Numbered from the stretch's first letter, positions 1 to 7,962 are shown. The stretch: DNA of 11,699 nt from an uncultured Prevotella sp. (GCA_900556795.1 USQD01000036.1:1-11699), one strand, 5' to 3'. The notes: generated from the letters alone by a model not told the origin. A program made the numbers and translations.

Positions 1-989
1 GTAACACGACTGATGACATCCTTGTGACGCTCTACAATCTTAAAGAGATCGAGATAACGCTGGTTGAAGAGTTTCTGTGCCTTCTTGTTAAGTCCCTTCA
101 CGTATGGATTGTACTTCTTCTGAAGTTCAAACTTCTGACTGATTTCCGCACCGCCGAATCCTTCCGGATTAGGAAGCATGTTCATATCCAGCTCAGTCAG
201 CATCACCTTGACACCTTCACCTGCAAAAGCCTCGATGCTCTTCTCATACTCAGCATAATCAGGATAATCAAAACCATTGTGGCTCTGCATACCTACAGCA
301 TCAATGCGGAGACCCTTCGCCTTCAAATCGCGAACCAGCTTGCAGATAGCCTCACGCTTAGCTGGCTTCGAAGTAGAATAATCATTATAGTAAAGCTCTA
401 CGTTAGGATCAGCCTCATGCGCAAAGCGGAAAGCCAGTTCGATGAACTCCGGACCGATAATCTTATAATATAGAGACTTGCGGTAAGAGCCATCATCCTC
501 GAAAGCTTCGTTCACAACGTCCCATCCCTTTACTCTACCTTTATAATGAGTAACCACATTCATGATGTGATTATACATTCTGCCGATGAGCACTTCACGG
601 CTTACCAAATTACCCTTATCATCGGTAAACATCCACTTAGGTGGCTGAGAGTGCCATACCAGACAATGACCAATCAAGGTCTTGCCGTTCTTCTCAGCCC
701 AGTCAGCCAGCTTATCGCCATCGGTGAAATCAAAGCGATTCACCTCCGGATGATTTTCCTCGCCCTTCATACAGTTCTCGGCAACTACCTGGTTAAACTG
801 TTTCTTCACTACTTCCTCACCTGCCGGGTCTTGTCCGTCTGCCAGAGAAGTATTAACGGCTGCACCAATCAGGAAGTATTTGCCCATGGCCTCCTGGAAT
901 GTTGGGATTGTCGTATTATTATTGCCTTTCTGGGCAAAAGCTGCAGAAGCAAGCATCAAGCCCAAGGCAAAAGTCGATATTCTTTTCAT
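1..989 (-). CDS. xynA: GH10 endo-1,4-beta-xylanase, C-terminus cut by window edge
   Basis: Endo-xylanase that hydrolyses internal beta-1,4 xylosidic bonds with retention of configuration. My reading of the reverse strand from the ATG at 989 gives 329 codons with no stop before the left edge. Residues 1-19 form a signal peptide ending AFA before Gln20; there is no lipobox, so a soluble, probably periplasmic enzyme is inferred. GH10 hallmarks are visible: HCLVWHS (108-114), WDVVNEA with the predicted acid/base Glu161, and LTELD with the predicted nucleophile Glu266. GH10 catalytic domains usually run to about 350-370 residues, so roughly the last 30-50 are outside the window. It is the third gene of the leftward esterase-symporter-xylanase operon, 76 bases after the symporter, with no promoter seen in that gap. 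The symbol follows the Prevotella bryantii xyn cluster by gene order and family. Family assignment is very sure; bond preference is inferred. Confidence 0.96.
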   Translation of the reverse strand, partial: MKRISTFALGLMLASAAFAQKGNNNTTIPTFQEAMGKYFLIGAAVNTSLADGQDPAGEEVVKKQFNQVVAENCMKGEENHPEVNRFDFTDGDKLADWAEKNGKTLIGHCLVWHSQPPKWMFTDDKGNLVSREVLIGRMYNHIMNVVTHYKGRVKGWDVVNEAFEDDGSYRKSLYYKIIGPEFIELAFRFAHEADPNVELYYNDYSTSKPAKREAICKLVRDLKAKGLRIDAVGMQSHNGFDYPDYAEYEKSIEAFAGEGVKVMLTELDMNMLPNPEGFGGAEISQKFELQKKYNPYVKGLNKKAQKLFNQRYLDLFKIVERHKDVISRV

Positions 990-1065
990 TGTACACTTGT
1001 TTTCAAGAATTTGAGAATACAGGGTATCTCTCCTTCTATATAATTATCTAAATTTTAATTCTATC
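990..1065 (-). other. Intercistronic gap between symporter and xylanase genes
   Basis: Seventy-six AT-rich bases separate the symporter stop from the xylanase ATG. I see no TAnnTTTG promoter element and no strong hairpin on the reverse strand, which supports cotranscription from the promoter upstream of the esterase. A purine stretch, AGAAGGAGAG, lies about 40 bases before the ATG, too far away to be a normal ribosome-binding site. Confidence 0.5.
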
Positions 1066-2499
1066 TTATTTTTCTTCCTGATGACGAGCTTCAATCTTCT
1101 TGTTGATATCGTCGATAACCTCATCGGTCAACTCATATTTAGAGATGATGAACATCGCCAAACCCAGCAGGATGGCAGGAATCACGCATACCAGCCAGCG
1201 GATACCCTCCTGTGCCAGCGCACTCTGCTGCTCCAAATCGTTCATGAAGTAAGCACCGGCAGCATTACCAACCGACATCATGGCGAAGGCGGTGATAAAG
1301 AAGAGAGCCACGATACGGAGAGGACGGTTGTGGAAAAATTCTGTCCACAGATCGCTCACCTTAACGTTCTTGGTTTCCTTCTCGTCCATTACCACACGCT
1401 CCTTGGTCTGGGTAAAGCAGAATACCAGAAGGGCGAAACCTACCAGAGCATAGATCAGCATGGCAACAAACCAGGCATTACCATCGATAGGAAGCGAGTT
1501 GCTCTCTTGAGCTGCCGCAGCCTGATAACCGGTCCATGCAAGGACTGCACCAGGAACAACACCACCCAAAGCCATACCAGCCTTGTAGAAGATACCGGTC
1601 AGGGCATTGACAATACCGGCAATACGCTTGCCACTGGTATATTCAGCATAGGAAATAACCTCAGGAATCAAAGCCCACATATAACCTGTAGCCACGATAA
1701 CACCAGTTGACTTGATGAACTGTGCAATATAAACCAGCGTGATATGATCCTTTACAGGTCCCATCTTGCTGATGAAATAAAGCATCGCCATACCCACGAT
1801 AGCCACAGTAAGGAAGATGTAGAACATATTCTTCTTACCTACCTTTTTCTTGATGGCAGGCACCAGCGGCATAAAGATAAAGGATGGCAGAGAACCCAAA
1901 CCCATGAAGAGCGCCATTTCGATAGGGAGATCCTTGGCTGCAGCGAGCATCGCCACCAGGATTGGAACACCTGCCGATACACAGAGTCCACCCACATTTG
2001 CCATGAACATACGTACAGAGGTAAGAATGGTTATCTCGTCTGTATCGCGAGTCAAAGATGAGTTCAATGCTCCGTAAGGCACATTAATCAATGTATAGAG
2101 CATTGACAAGCCTACGTATGTTACGTAAGCATAGATGAGCTTGATGGTTTCTGTCTGTCCCTCCATACCATTCCAGAAGCAGAGGATGGCAAGTACGGTG
2201 AGTGGCAAACCCGCCAGGACGAGATAAGAACGATACTTACCCCAACGTGGATTATGCTTATCTACATAAGTTCCCACCAATGGGTCCCAGAGTACATCGA
2301 CCAAGCGAACCACCAAGAACATGGTGGCAGCAACACCAGGATTAAGTCCATAGATGTCGGTGTAGAAGAACAACAGATACATGCAGATGGTCTGGTAGAT
2401 GAGGTTTTGCGCCAAGTCTCCAGATCCGAATCCGATGCGTTGTAGCCAATTCAGTTTGTAGAATCCCTTAGATTCCTGTGTTACAGTTGTCTGTTCCAT
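1066..2499 (-). CDS. xynD: GPH-family sugar:cation symporter (XynD-like)
   Basis: Inner-membrane secondary transporter of the glycoside-pentoside-hexuronide family (MelB/XynP relatives, major facilitator fold), predicted to import xylose oligomers or a related sugar with Na+ or H+. The 477 residues carry about twelve hydrophobic segments, normal for the family. The family signature is clear: RLVDVLWDPLVG (65-76) followed by a loop with D80 and RWGKYRSYL (85-93). Asp68 and Asp72 have the DxxxD spacing of the cation-site aspartates of MelB. A second typical motif, NVPYGALNSSLTRD, follows near residue 140. There is no signal peptide, as expected. The ATG at 2499 lies 55 bases after the esterase stop, and the xylanase follows after 76 bases. 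Gene order matches P. bryantii xynD, placed there between xynE and xynA. Substrate is inferred from neighbours only; a hexuronide or arabinoxylan oligomer is possible. Confidence 0.92.
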   Translation of the reverse strand: MEQTTVTQESKGFYKLNWLQRIGFGSGDLAQNLIYQTICMYLLFFYTDIYGLNPGVAATMFLVVRLVDVLWDPLVGTYVDKHNPRWGKYRSYLVLAGLPLTVLAILCFWNGMEGQTETIKLIYAYVTYVGLSMLYTLINVPYGALNSSLTRDTDEITILTSVRMFMANVGGLCVSAGVPILVAMLAAAKDLPIEMALFMGLGSLPSFIFMPLVPAIKKKVGKKNMFYIFLTVAIVGMAMLYFISKMGPVKDHITLVYIAQFIKSTGVIVATGYMWALIPEVISYAEYTSGKRIAGIVNALTGIFYKAGMALGGVVPGAVLAWTGYQAAAAQESNSLPIDGNAWFVAMLIYALVGFALLVFCFTQTKERVVMDEKETKNVKVSDLWTEFFHNRPLRIVALFFITAFAMMSVGNAAGAYFMNDLEQQSALAQEGIRWLVCVIPAILLGLAMFIISKYELTDEVIDDINKKIEARHQEEK

Positions 2500-2522
2500 A
2501 TTTTATTCAGTCATTAAGTTTA

Positions 2523-2542
2523 CACCTTATTATTTAAAGGTG
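2523..2542 (-). repeat. Small hairpin between esterase and symporter genes
   Basis: CACCTT (2523-2528) and AAGGTG (2537-2542) form a 6-bp stem with an 8-base AT-only loop. On the transcribed (reverse) strand no T-run follows, so it is not a good intrinsic terminator for the operon. It could be an mRNA processing or stability element, or chance. Confidence 0.35.
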
Positions 2543-2554
2543 CATTTTTCACAT

Positions 2555-3757
2555 TTACTTCAATTTCTCTGCGGCAAACTTACCCATTGCCTCATATCCC
2601 TTCGGATTGAGATGCAGCCAGTCATCAGAATACTCAGCCTTCAGACGCTGAGGATCTTTCGGGTCGCGGGTCAATTCATCGAAATCGATAATCTCGTCGA
2701 ACGCGCCGCTCTTTCTGATCCATTCGTTCACGGTCTGGCGCATCGCCTCATGCCAGAAAGAATACCATCCGTTGCCCTTGGTTGGGGTGATGGTTCCGCC
2801 ATATACCTTGATTCCCTTTGCCTTGGCTTTCGCTATCAGCACCTTGTAGCAGGCAATCAGGGTATCTGTTACATGTTCATAATTACCGCCGCAGCAACCG
2901 ATATCGTTGGTTCCTTCGAAGATGATGAGCTTATCCACACCAGTCTGTCCCAGGATGTCACGGTCGAAACGCTTCATGGCTGGTTCGCTCAATCCGCCTT
3001 CCACTACGCAGTTGCCACCGATACCGAGATTCAATACGCCGTATGGCTTCTCTGCATTCAGAGCATCCGAGAGGAAATCGGTCCAACGGTTCTGATGGTT
3101 GGTAGTACTTCCACGACCATCTGTAATCGAGTTACCGAGGATAGCCACTACCGGGGTAGCTTTATCGGTCTTCACATCAATGGCAGAAAGATTGTACCAG
3201 TGATCCACCTCCTCACCATCATCAAAACTCTTATCCATCGGTTTAGGAGTACGATGCAAACCGTTTACTATATAAGAGGTGGTACGCGAACCACGATGGG
3301 ATGTTGCATTCACTGGAGTCTGCTTGCCATAGTCGATGGTAATCGTGAGGCGCTGCCCACTCTTCAAGGCATATTTCAAATCATCAGAAAAGATAGCCTT
3401 GCCAGGAGCAATGGTTACATTCTTCTTGCCATTAAACTTGAGATACTTCACGGTCTTACCATTCACAAACCAGTTGCTGTCTTTATCTGTATCTGCGATA
3501 TACACCGATTTGATTTCCACGGGTTCCTTACTCTGCTCGTTGCTGAGCTTCACCCTGAGTTCCTTTCCACCAAAGGATACATGAACTATCTGTCGGCAAG
3601 AACGGTTGCTCAAGCTTTCCTTAGGCATATCCCCCTTACCAGTCCATTCAACAGCAGTCGCCCAAGAACCCTTCCACACTTTCTGTGCGAAAGCCAAGCA
3701 ACTACTTCCTGCCAGCAAGAGAGCCAACGATAAAATCTTTATTGTTTGTTTAGTCAT
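2555..3757 (-). CDS. xynE: SGNH/GDSL-family carbohydrate esterase (XynE-like)
   Basis: Predicted serine esterase that removes acetyl (or other acyl) groups from xylan fragments. The signal peptide (1-24, ending AFA before Gln25) points to the periplasm. Residues 25 to about 195 look like a beta-rich N-terminal domain. The C-terminal SGNH domain starts near 200 and carries all four blocks: GNSITDG with nucleophile Ser210, GIGGN with Gly248, GTND with Asn284, and DDWLHL with the Asp379/His382 pair. At 400 residues it fits two-domain GDSL esterases of Bacteroidetes. It is the first gene of the leftward operon, with its own candidate promoter in the divergent region. P. bryantii xynE is described as related to acylhydrolases and arylesterases and sits next to xynD, which supports the name. 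Acetylxylan is the likely substrate by context; feruloyl or other esters cannot be excluded. Confidence 0.9.
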   Translation of the reverse strand: MTKQTIKILSLALLLAGSSCLAFAQKVWKGSWATAVEWTGKGDMPKESLSNRSCRQIVHVSFGGKELRVKLSNEQSKEPVEIKSVYIADTDKDSNWFVNGKTVKYLKFNGKKNVTIAPGKAIFSDDLKYALKSGQRLTITIDYGKQTPVNATSHRGSRTTSYIVNGLHRTPKPMDKSFDDGEEVDHWYNLSAIDVKTDKATPVVAILGNSITDGRGSTTNHQNRWTDFLSDALNAEKPYGVLNLGIGGNCVVEGGLSEPAMKRFDRDILGQTGVDKLIIFEGTNDIGCCGGNYEHVTDTLIACYKVLIAKAKAKGIKVYGGTITPTKGNGWYSFWHEAMRQTVNEWIRKSGAFDEIIDFDELTRDPKDPQRLKAEYSDDWLHLNPKGYEAMGKFAAEKLK

Positions 3758-3798
3758 TGTTTTGCATTTTTGTTAGTCACAATTCGCTATTCACGTTG

Positions 3799-3832
3799 CA
3801 AATGTACAAAAAACTACTGAAAGCTCTTTAAT
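3799..3832 (-). promoter_or_regulatory. Candidate regulated promoter of the esterase-symporter-xylanase operon
   Basis: On the reverse strand TACATTTG (3806-3799) fits the Bacteroidetes -7 consensus TAnnTTTG and lies 41 bases ahead of the esterase ATG. No TTTG is present at the -33 position. Instead ATTAAAGAG (3832-3824) lies 17 bases upstream of the -7 element, with GTAGTTTTTTG between them. The same box at the same spacing precedes the GH67 gene. The missing -33 element suggests a promoter that depends on an activator. Confidence 0.6.
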
Positions 3833-3929
3833 ATCTAGTTACCAGAACATTTCTATTTGTTTCATAGACAAAATAAAAGCATAAAAGATAAAGAAACAAA
3901 AGGAAACGAAACATATTATCGCATTTTTA

Positions 3930-3961
3930 TTTGTTGCTTTCGCAGTTTTTTACTACTTTTG
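3930..3961 (+). promoter_or_regulatory. Candidate promoter of the hybrid two-component regulator gene
   Basis: TTTG (3930-3933) and TACTTTTG (3954-3961) fit the Bacteroidetes -33 and -7 elements with a 20-base spacer. The predicted leader is about 35 bases. Unlike the two enzyme-operon promoters it has a normal -33 element and lacks the ATWAAAGAG box, which suggests low constitutive expression of the sensor. A T-run (3945-3951) precedes the -7 element, as in the other two promoters. Confidence 0.65.
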
Positions 3962-4003
3962 CAGCAACAATAACCAAACAAGAACAAGTAAACGGCCAAA
4001 AAT

Positions 4004-7000
4004 ATGAAATATACCAAGAAATGCCTTGTGGCACTTATCGCACTCCTCGCCTCGCTCATGCTATGGGCTGATGGTGGCGAATTATTCACATCAGGCAAAC
4101 TGTCCAGTTCGCTCATCAATTGTGTCGTACAAGATAAGTACGGATACATTTGGATAGGTACGGAATATGGACTGAATAAGTATGATGGTTATAGATTCAC
4201 CAACTATCTGCACGACGAGAAGGATACGACATCCATCACAGACAATATCATTTCAGATCTCCTTGTTGATAAGAAAGGAGACCTGTGGATAGGTAGTGCC
4301 AAGGGACTGATGCGCTATAATTATGAGACGAATGACTTCACTCGTCTCAATTTTCCTGATGGCAGAAAGCCACGCATCTACTCTATCGTAGAAAATCACC
4401 GTGGTGATATTCTGTTGGGAACTGCCGGCTACGGACTTTATTCCGTAAAGAAAGTAGCTTCTGACAAAGCAGCAGACAAGCAATTCCTTATTAAACAGGA
4501 AAGACAATACGCAGGGCGCGACTCCGTCGTATTCTTTACCCATATCTATGAAGACCAGCACCACTATCTATGGCAGAGTAATCACCTCTCCACCTTTACC
4601 CGATTCATCGAAAACAAGGGAAAGGTGAACCGCAAAGACTTCAAATCGCCATACGGAGCGCCAGTGGCTTTCATACAGCATCGTCCACAAACCCTGCTCA
4701 TCGTATGTATGTACGGCATTATCTATTATGACTATAAGACGGGCAGAATAGCAGATGCCGGCTACGACTTTGGCACCTACGCCAATAACGTAACCATCAA
4801 TAATGCAACCTTCGACCATGAGGGAAATCTCTATATCAGTACCTCTGAGCATGGAGCATTGCTGATCAGGAAAGGAAGCAACCGGGTGGAGCAACTGGAA
4901 AGCAGCAACAGTAACTTCGATCTATCCACCGCCTTCGTCAATGACATCATCGAAGACAAGGACAACAACCTCTGGATAGGATGCTATAAAAAGGGACTCT
5001 ATCTCATCAACCAACGCCAACAGGCTTTCAACTCATGGAGTTTCTCAGCACAAAACTATATAATAGGTAGTAGTGTATCCTCTATTGCGCCAGGCGATAG
5101 AGGAGAAACATGGTGTACCGTACAAAACAGTGGCGTATTCTGCTTTGATGCATCAGGCAAGATCATTGCCCATCCTCAATCACCTGCAGGAACCTGTATC
5201 ATCTATAAAGACAAACGTGGCAGCTATTGGATCAGCAATGGTAGTGCTCTTTACAGCTATAATCCATATACAGGAGCTTATCTGCAGAAAATCAGCTTTA
5301 CAAGCGCAGGCATCTATTGTATGACCGATGACAATCGGGGAAACCTCTATATTTCGGTCTACAGTAAGGGACTCTATATATATAATGTGGAAACCGGTAA
5401 CGTAAAGATTCTCAATATGAGTACCCGAGGCAAAAAAGGTTATCTCTGTAATGACTGGGTTCGCAGTATGACTCTTGACCACACCGGACATCTATGGATT
5501 GGTACTGCCAACGGTGTATCCTGCCTCAATACCGAGACTCTCAGTTTCAAGGATTTCGGATGGCATGAAATCCTGAAAGACAATCAGATCAATAGCATTT
5601 GCGAAGGAAAGAACGGAGAAATCTTGATGGGTACTGAGAAAGGACTCTATCTCTTCGACAGAAAAAAGAACAAAGTGGCTGAATTTCCTCATGCAGACCC
5701 ACTAATAGGCAAACAGACTTGCGGTATAGTAAGAGACCGCAAGGGTGACTATTGGGTTAGTACTACCATGGGAATCTGGCAGTATGATCAAAACGCTAAA
5801 CGATTCATCGGTCATATCAATGGCAACGGACTCACCACACGTGAATATGTTTTAGGTTCCATGATGCATACATCCGATGACATGATAGCCTTCGGTACAA
5901 GCGACGGCATCACCTCTTTCTATCCTAATGTGGTAAGAGCCAACAAGATGGAGATGGGTAACGTATACCTTACCAACTTCATCAAAGCCGGAAAGGCAAC
6001 CAATTGTCTCAGCGACAACTTCAAGATACCATACTCAGAAAACTCATTCACATTGGAGTTCTCACTGCTCAACTATAAGAACACTGACAATATCAGTTAC
6101 CAATATCGCATCAATGGCGGCAACTGGAGCAGCACCAACGAGGGAACTAATGCCGTATCGTTCAACAAGTTGAAGCCTGGCAATTACAAGCTGGAAGTAA
6201 GAGCCACCAGCAATGGTCAATATTCGAAGAAGCCAACTGTCATCAACATCAAGGTGTGTGACCCTTGGTATGCATCACCAGAAGCCTACCTACTCTACTT
6301 CCTGACCATCGTGAGCGCTGTTTTTTACGTATTCTATACTTACGAACGCCGTCGCAAAGCAGACTTAGAGGAAACCAAGATGCAGTTCCTCATCAATGCC
6401 ACTCACGACATCCGTTCACCGTTGACACTGATTATGGGACCCCTCAACAAGTTGAAGAATAGAATAGAAGACCCTGAAAGCAAACAGGATATCGATACGA
6501 TAGACCGCAATGCCAAACGACTTCTGCTTCTGGTTAACCAGATTCTTGACGAGCGCAAAATAGACAAGAACCAGATGCACCTGCATTGTCAGAAGACCAA
6601 CCTCAAGGAGTTCCTGCGTGGCATCATATCACTCTACAACTTCAATGCCCAGGAGCGCAGCATCACTCTTAGCCTGAAGGAAGACGAGAGTCTGAAGGAG
6701 GAAGGTAACCTGCAAGTATGGATAGACCACATCAATTTTGACAAGGTTATTTCCAACCTTCTCTCCAACGCCATGAAGTATACTTCAGACGGTGGCGACA
6801 TTACGCTTATCATAGGAAAGAACAAAAAGAGTGCCATCATCAAGGTAGAAGATACAGGTATCGGACTAAAGGAAGAAAAGACTGACCGTCTCTTCGACCG
6901 TTTCTATCAAGGCAATAACAACAGCGACATTCATATCGAGGGAACTGGAATTGGTTTGAACCTCTGCAGAGCCCTCGTCAAGATGCATGGAGGAACTATC

Positions 7001-7921
7001 AGAGCCTATAATCGCACCGATGGAATCAAGGGTTCCTGCTTCGAGGTAAACATTCCATTGGGCAAGGAACACCTCAAACCAGAGGAGATTATGCAGGAGG
7101 ACGGTACAAAAACTGCCGAATCCACCGGTAAAAGAACGCAAGCCAACCGCAATTTCAACATTCTGATAGTAGATGACGATGCCGAGATAGCACATTATAT
7201 CAAGACTGAACTGAGCGACTGGTATCGATTTGAACATGCCTGCAACGGAAAGGAGGGTCTCAAGATGTTGCTCACCAACAAATATGATCTCGTGATAAGC
7301 GATGTAATGATGCCGGAAATGGATGGTGTTACCATGCTCAAGAAGATAAAGAGTAACTCTAACGTAAGCGATATTCCAGTCATCCTGCTCACCTCCAAGA
7401 GCGAGGTAGAGAACCGACTAGAGGGATTGCGTAAGGGTGCTGATGCCTTCCTGGCTAAACCATTCAATATGGAAGAGCTGCATATTCTCATCGACAACCT
7501 GGTAGACAATGTCCGACGCATCCGTGGCAAATACAGCGGTGCGCAGGGACAGAAGGCTAAGATTGAGCAGATACAGGTGAAGGGCAACAACGACGCTCTC
7601 ATGGAGAGAGTGATGAAATATATGAACGAGCACCTCGCCGACCCTGACCTCAACGTTGAGAAACTGACAGAAGATGTAGGCATCAGTCGTGCCCAACTGC
7701 ACCGTAAGCTGAAAGAAATAGCAGGTGTCTCTGCCGGTGAATTCATCCGTAACTTACGATTAGAACAAGCTGCACGTCTTATTGAAGAAGGACAGATTAA
7801 TATCACACAAGTAGCTTATTCTGTGGGATTCAACAACCAGACTCACTTCTCTACAGTGTTCAAGAAACACTATGGCATATCACCAAGTGAATATGCTGAA
7901 ACAAAAAGAAAAGAGAAATAA
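4004..7921 (+). CDS. Hybrid two-component system regulator (sensor kinase, receiver and AraC-type output in one protein)
   Basis: Membrane-spanning one-protein signalling system, predicted to sense a xylan-derived oligosaccharide in the periplasm and activate the flanking operons. Residues 1-22 are a signal peptide. I count 14 propeller-type repeats (cores near 50, 95, 137, 190, 233, 278, 324, 370, 409, 449, 499, 541, 584, 629), the number expected for two seven-bladed propellers. A Y_Y_Y domain (about 684-750) precedes a membrane segment (761-780). The kinase has HDIRSPL with phospho-acceptor His801, an N box (Asn918, Asn922), DTGIG (950-954), an F box (963-968) and GTGIGL (980-985). The receiver has Asp1057-1059, acceptor Asp1100, Thr1130 and Lys1152. 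Two helix-turn-helix units of AraC type occupy about 1200-1298. All key residues are present, so it should be active. From memory, P. bryantii XynR is 833 residues with an unrelated input domain and lies after xynB, so I do not apply that symbol. Confidence 0.96.
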   Translation: MKYTKKCLVALIALLASLMLWADGGELFTSGKLSSSLINCVVQDKYGYIWIGTEYGLNKYDGYRFTNYLHDEKDTTSITDNIISDLLVDKKGDLWIGSAKGLMRYNYETNDFTRLNFPDGRKPRIYSIVENHRGDILLGTAGYGLYSVKKVASDKAADKQFLIKQERQYAGRDSVVFFTHIYEDQHHYLWQSNHLSTFTRFIENKGKVNRKDFKSPYGAPVAFIQHRPQTLLIVCMYGIIYYDYKTGRIADAGYDFGTYANNVTINNATFDHEGNLYISTSEHGALLIRKGSNRVEQLESSNSNFDLSTAFVNDIIEDKDNNLWIGCYKKGLYLINQRQQAFNSWSFSAQNYIIGSSVSSIAPGDRGETWCTVQNSGVFCFDASGKIIAHPQSPAGTCIIYKDKRGSYWISNGSALYSYNPYTGAYLQKISFTSAGIYCMTDDNRGNLYISVYSKGLYIYNVETGNVKILNMSTRGKKGYLCNDWVRSMTLDHTGHLWIGTANGVSCLNTETLSFKDFGWHEILKDNQINSICEGKNGEILMGTEKGLYLFDRKKNKVAEFPHADPLIGKQTCGIVRDRKGDYWVSTTMGIWQYDQNAKRFIGHINGNGLTTREYVLGSMMHTSDDMIAFGTSDGITSFYPNVVRANKMEMGNVYLTNFIKAGKATNCLSDNFKIPYSENSFTLEFSLLNYKNTDNISYQYRINGGNWSSTNEGTNAVSFNKLKPGNYKLEVRATSNGQYSKKPTVINIKVCDPWYASPEAYLLYFLTIVSAVFYVFYTYERRRKADLEETKMQFLINATHDIRSPLTLIMGPLNKLKNRIEDPESKQDIDTIDRNAKRLLLLVNQILDERKIDKNQMHLHCQKTNLKEFLRGIISLYNFNAQERSITLSLKEDESLKEEGNLQVWIDHINFDKVISNLLSNAMKYTSDGGDITLIIGKNKKSAIIKVEDTGIGLKEEKTDRLFDRFYQGNNNSDIHIEGTGIGLNLCRALVKMHGGTIRAYNRTDGIKGSCFEVNIPLGKEHLKPEEIMQEDGTKTAESTGKRTQANRNFNILIVDDDAEIAHYIKTELSDWYRFEHACNGKEGLKMLLTNKYDLVISDVMMPEMDGVTMLKKIKSNSNVSDIPVILLTSKSEVENRLEGLRKGADAFLAKPFNMEELHILIDNLVDNVRRIRGKYSGAQGQKAKIEQIQVKGNNDALMERVMKYMNEHLADPDLNVEKLTEDVGISRAQLHRKLKEIAGVSAGEFIRNLRLEQAARLIEEGQINITQVAYSVGFNNQTHFSTVFKKHYGISPSEYAETKRKEK

Positions 7922-7928
7922 ACAACAA

Positions 7929-7962
7929 ATAAAAGAGAATAAGGTATTTTTTCGTATCTTTG
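7929..7962 (+). promoter_or_regulatory. Candidate regulated promoter of the GH67-GH35 operon
   Basis: TATCTTTG (7955-7962) fits the -7 consensus TAnnTTTG, 42 bases before the GH67 ATG. No TTTG is seen at -33. ATAAAAGAG (7929-7937) lies exactly 17 bases upstream of the -7 element, followed by GTATTTTTTCG, closely matching the esterase promoter. A second AAAAGAG copy starts 22 bases further upstream (7909), inside the last codons of the regulator gene. Activation by the regulator is inferred. Confidence 0.6.

Larger units (their letters stand above)
3758..4003. promoter_or_regulatory. Divergent control region between esterase and regulator genes
   Basis: A 246-base AT-rich gap holds oppositely directed promoters for the leftward enzyme operon and for the rightward regulator gene. 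Besides the two promoters listed separately, it contains an 8-bp inverted repeat, TTTGTTTC (3856-3863) and GAAACAAA (3893-3900), separated by 29 bases, and two further GAAAC copies just to the right (3903-3907 and 3908-3912). No short gene or RNA gene is evident. Its position makes it a likely binding region for the neighbouring regulator. Confidence 0.7.

Noticed and set aside
24..1043. Two plus-strand open frames of 149 and 165 codons opposite the xylanase
   Set aside because: The reverse strand encodes an intact GH10 domain through this whole stretch, with catalytic Glu161 and Glu266; the plus-strand translations have no family features.
2540..3733. A 397-codon open frame on the plus strand almost coextensive with the esterase gene
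   Set aside because: It lies opposite a gene with all four SGNH blocks and a signal peptide. Its translation shows no recognisable domain or signal, so it is a mirror effect of the esterase's codon use.
3695..3757. Possible lipoprotein signal in the esterase (Cys20 in LLAGSSC)
   Set aside because: The residues before Cys20 (Gly-Ser-Ser) do not fit a lipobox, while AFA before Gln25 is a good type I cleavage site.
7195..7806. A 203-codon reverse frame inside the regulator gene
   Set aside because: It is antisense to the receiver and AraC-type domains, whose motifs are intact. The Ser/Arg/Leu-rich translation resembles no protein.
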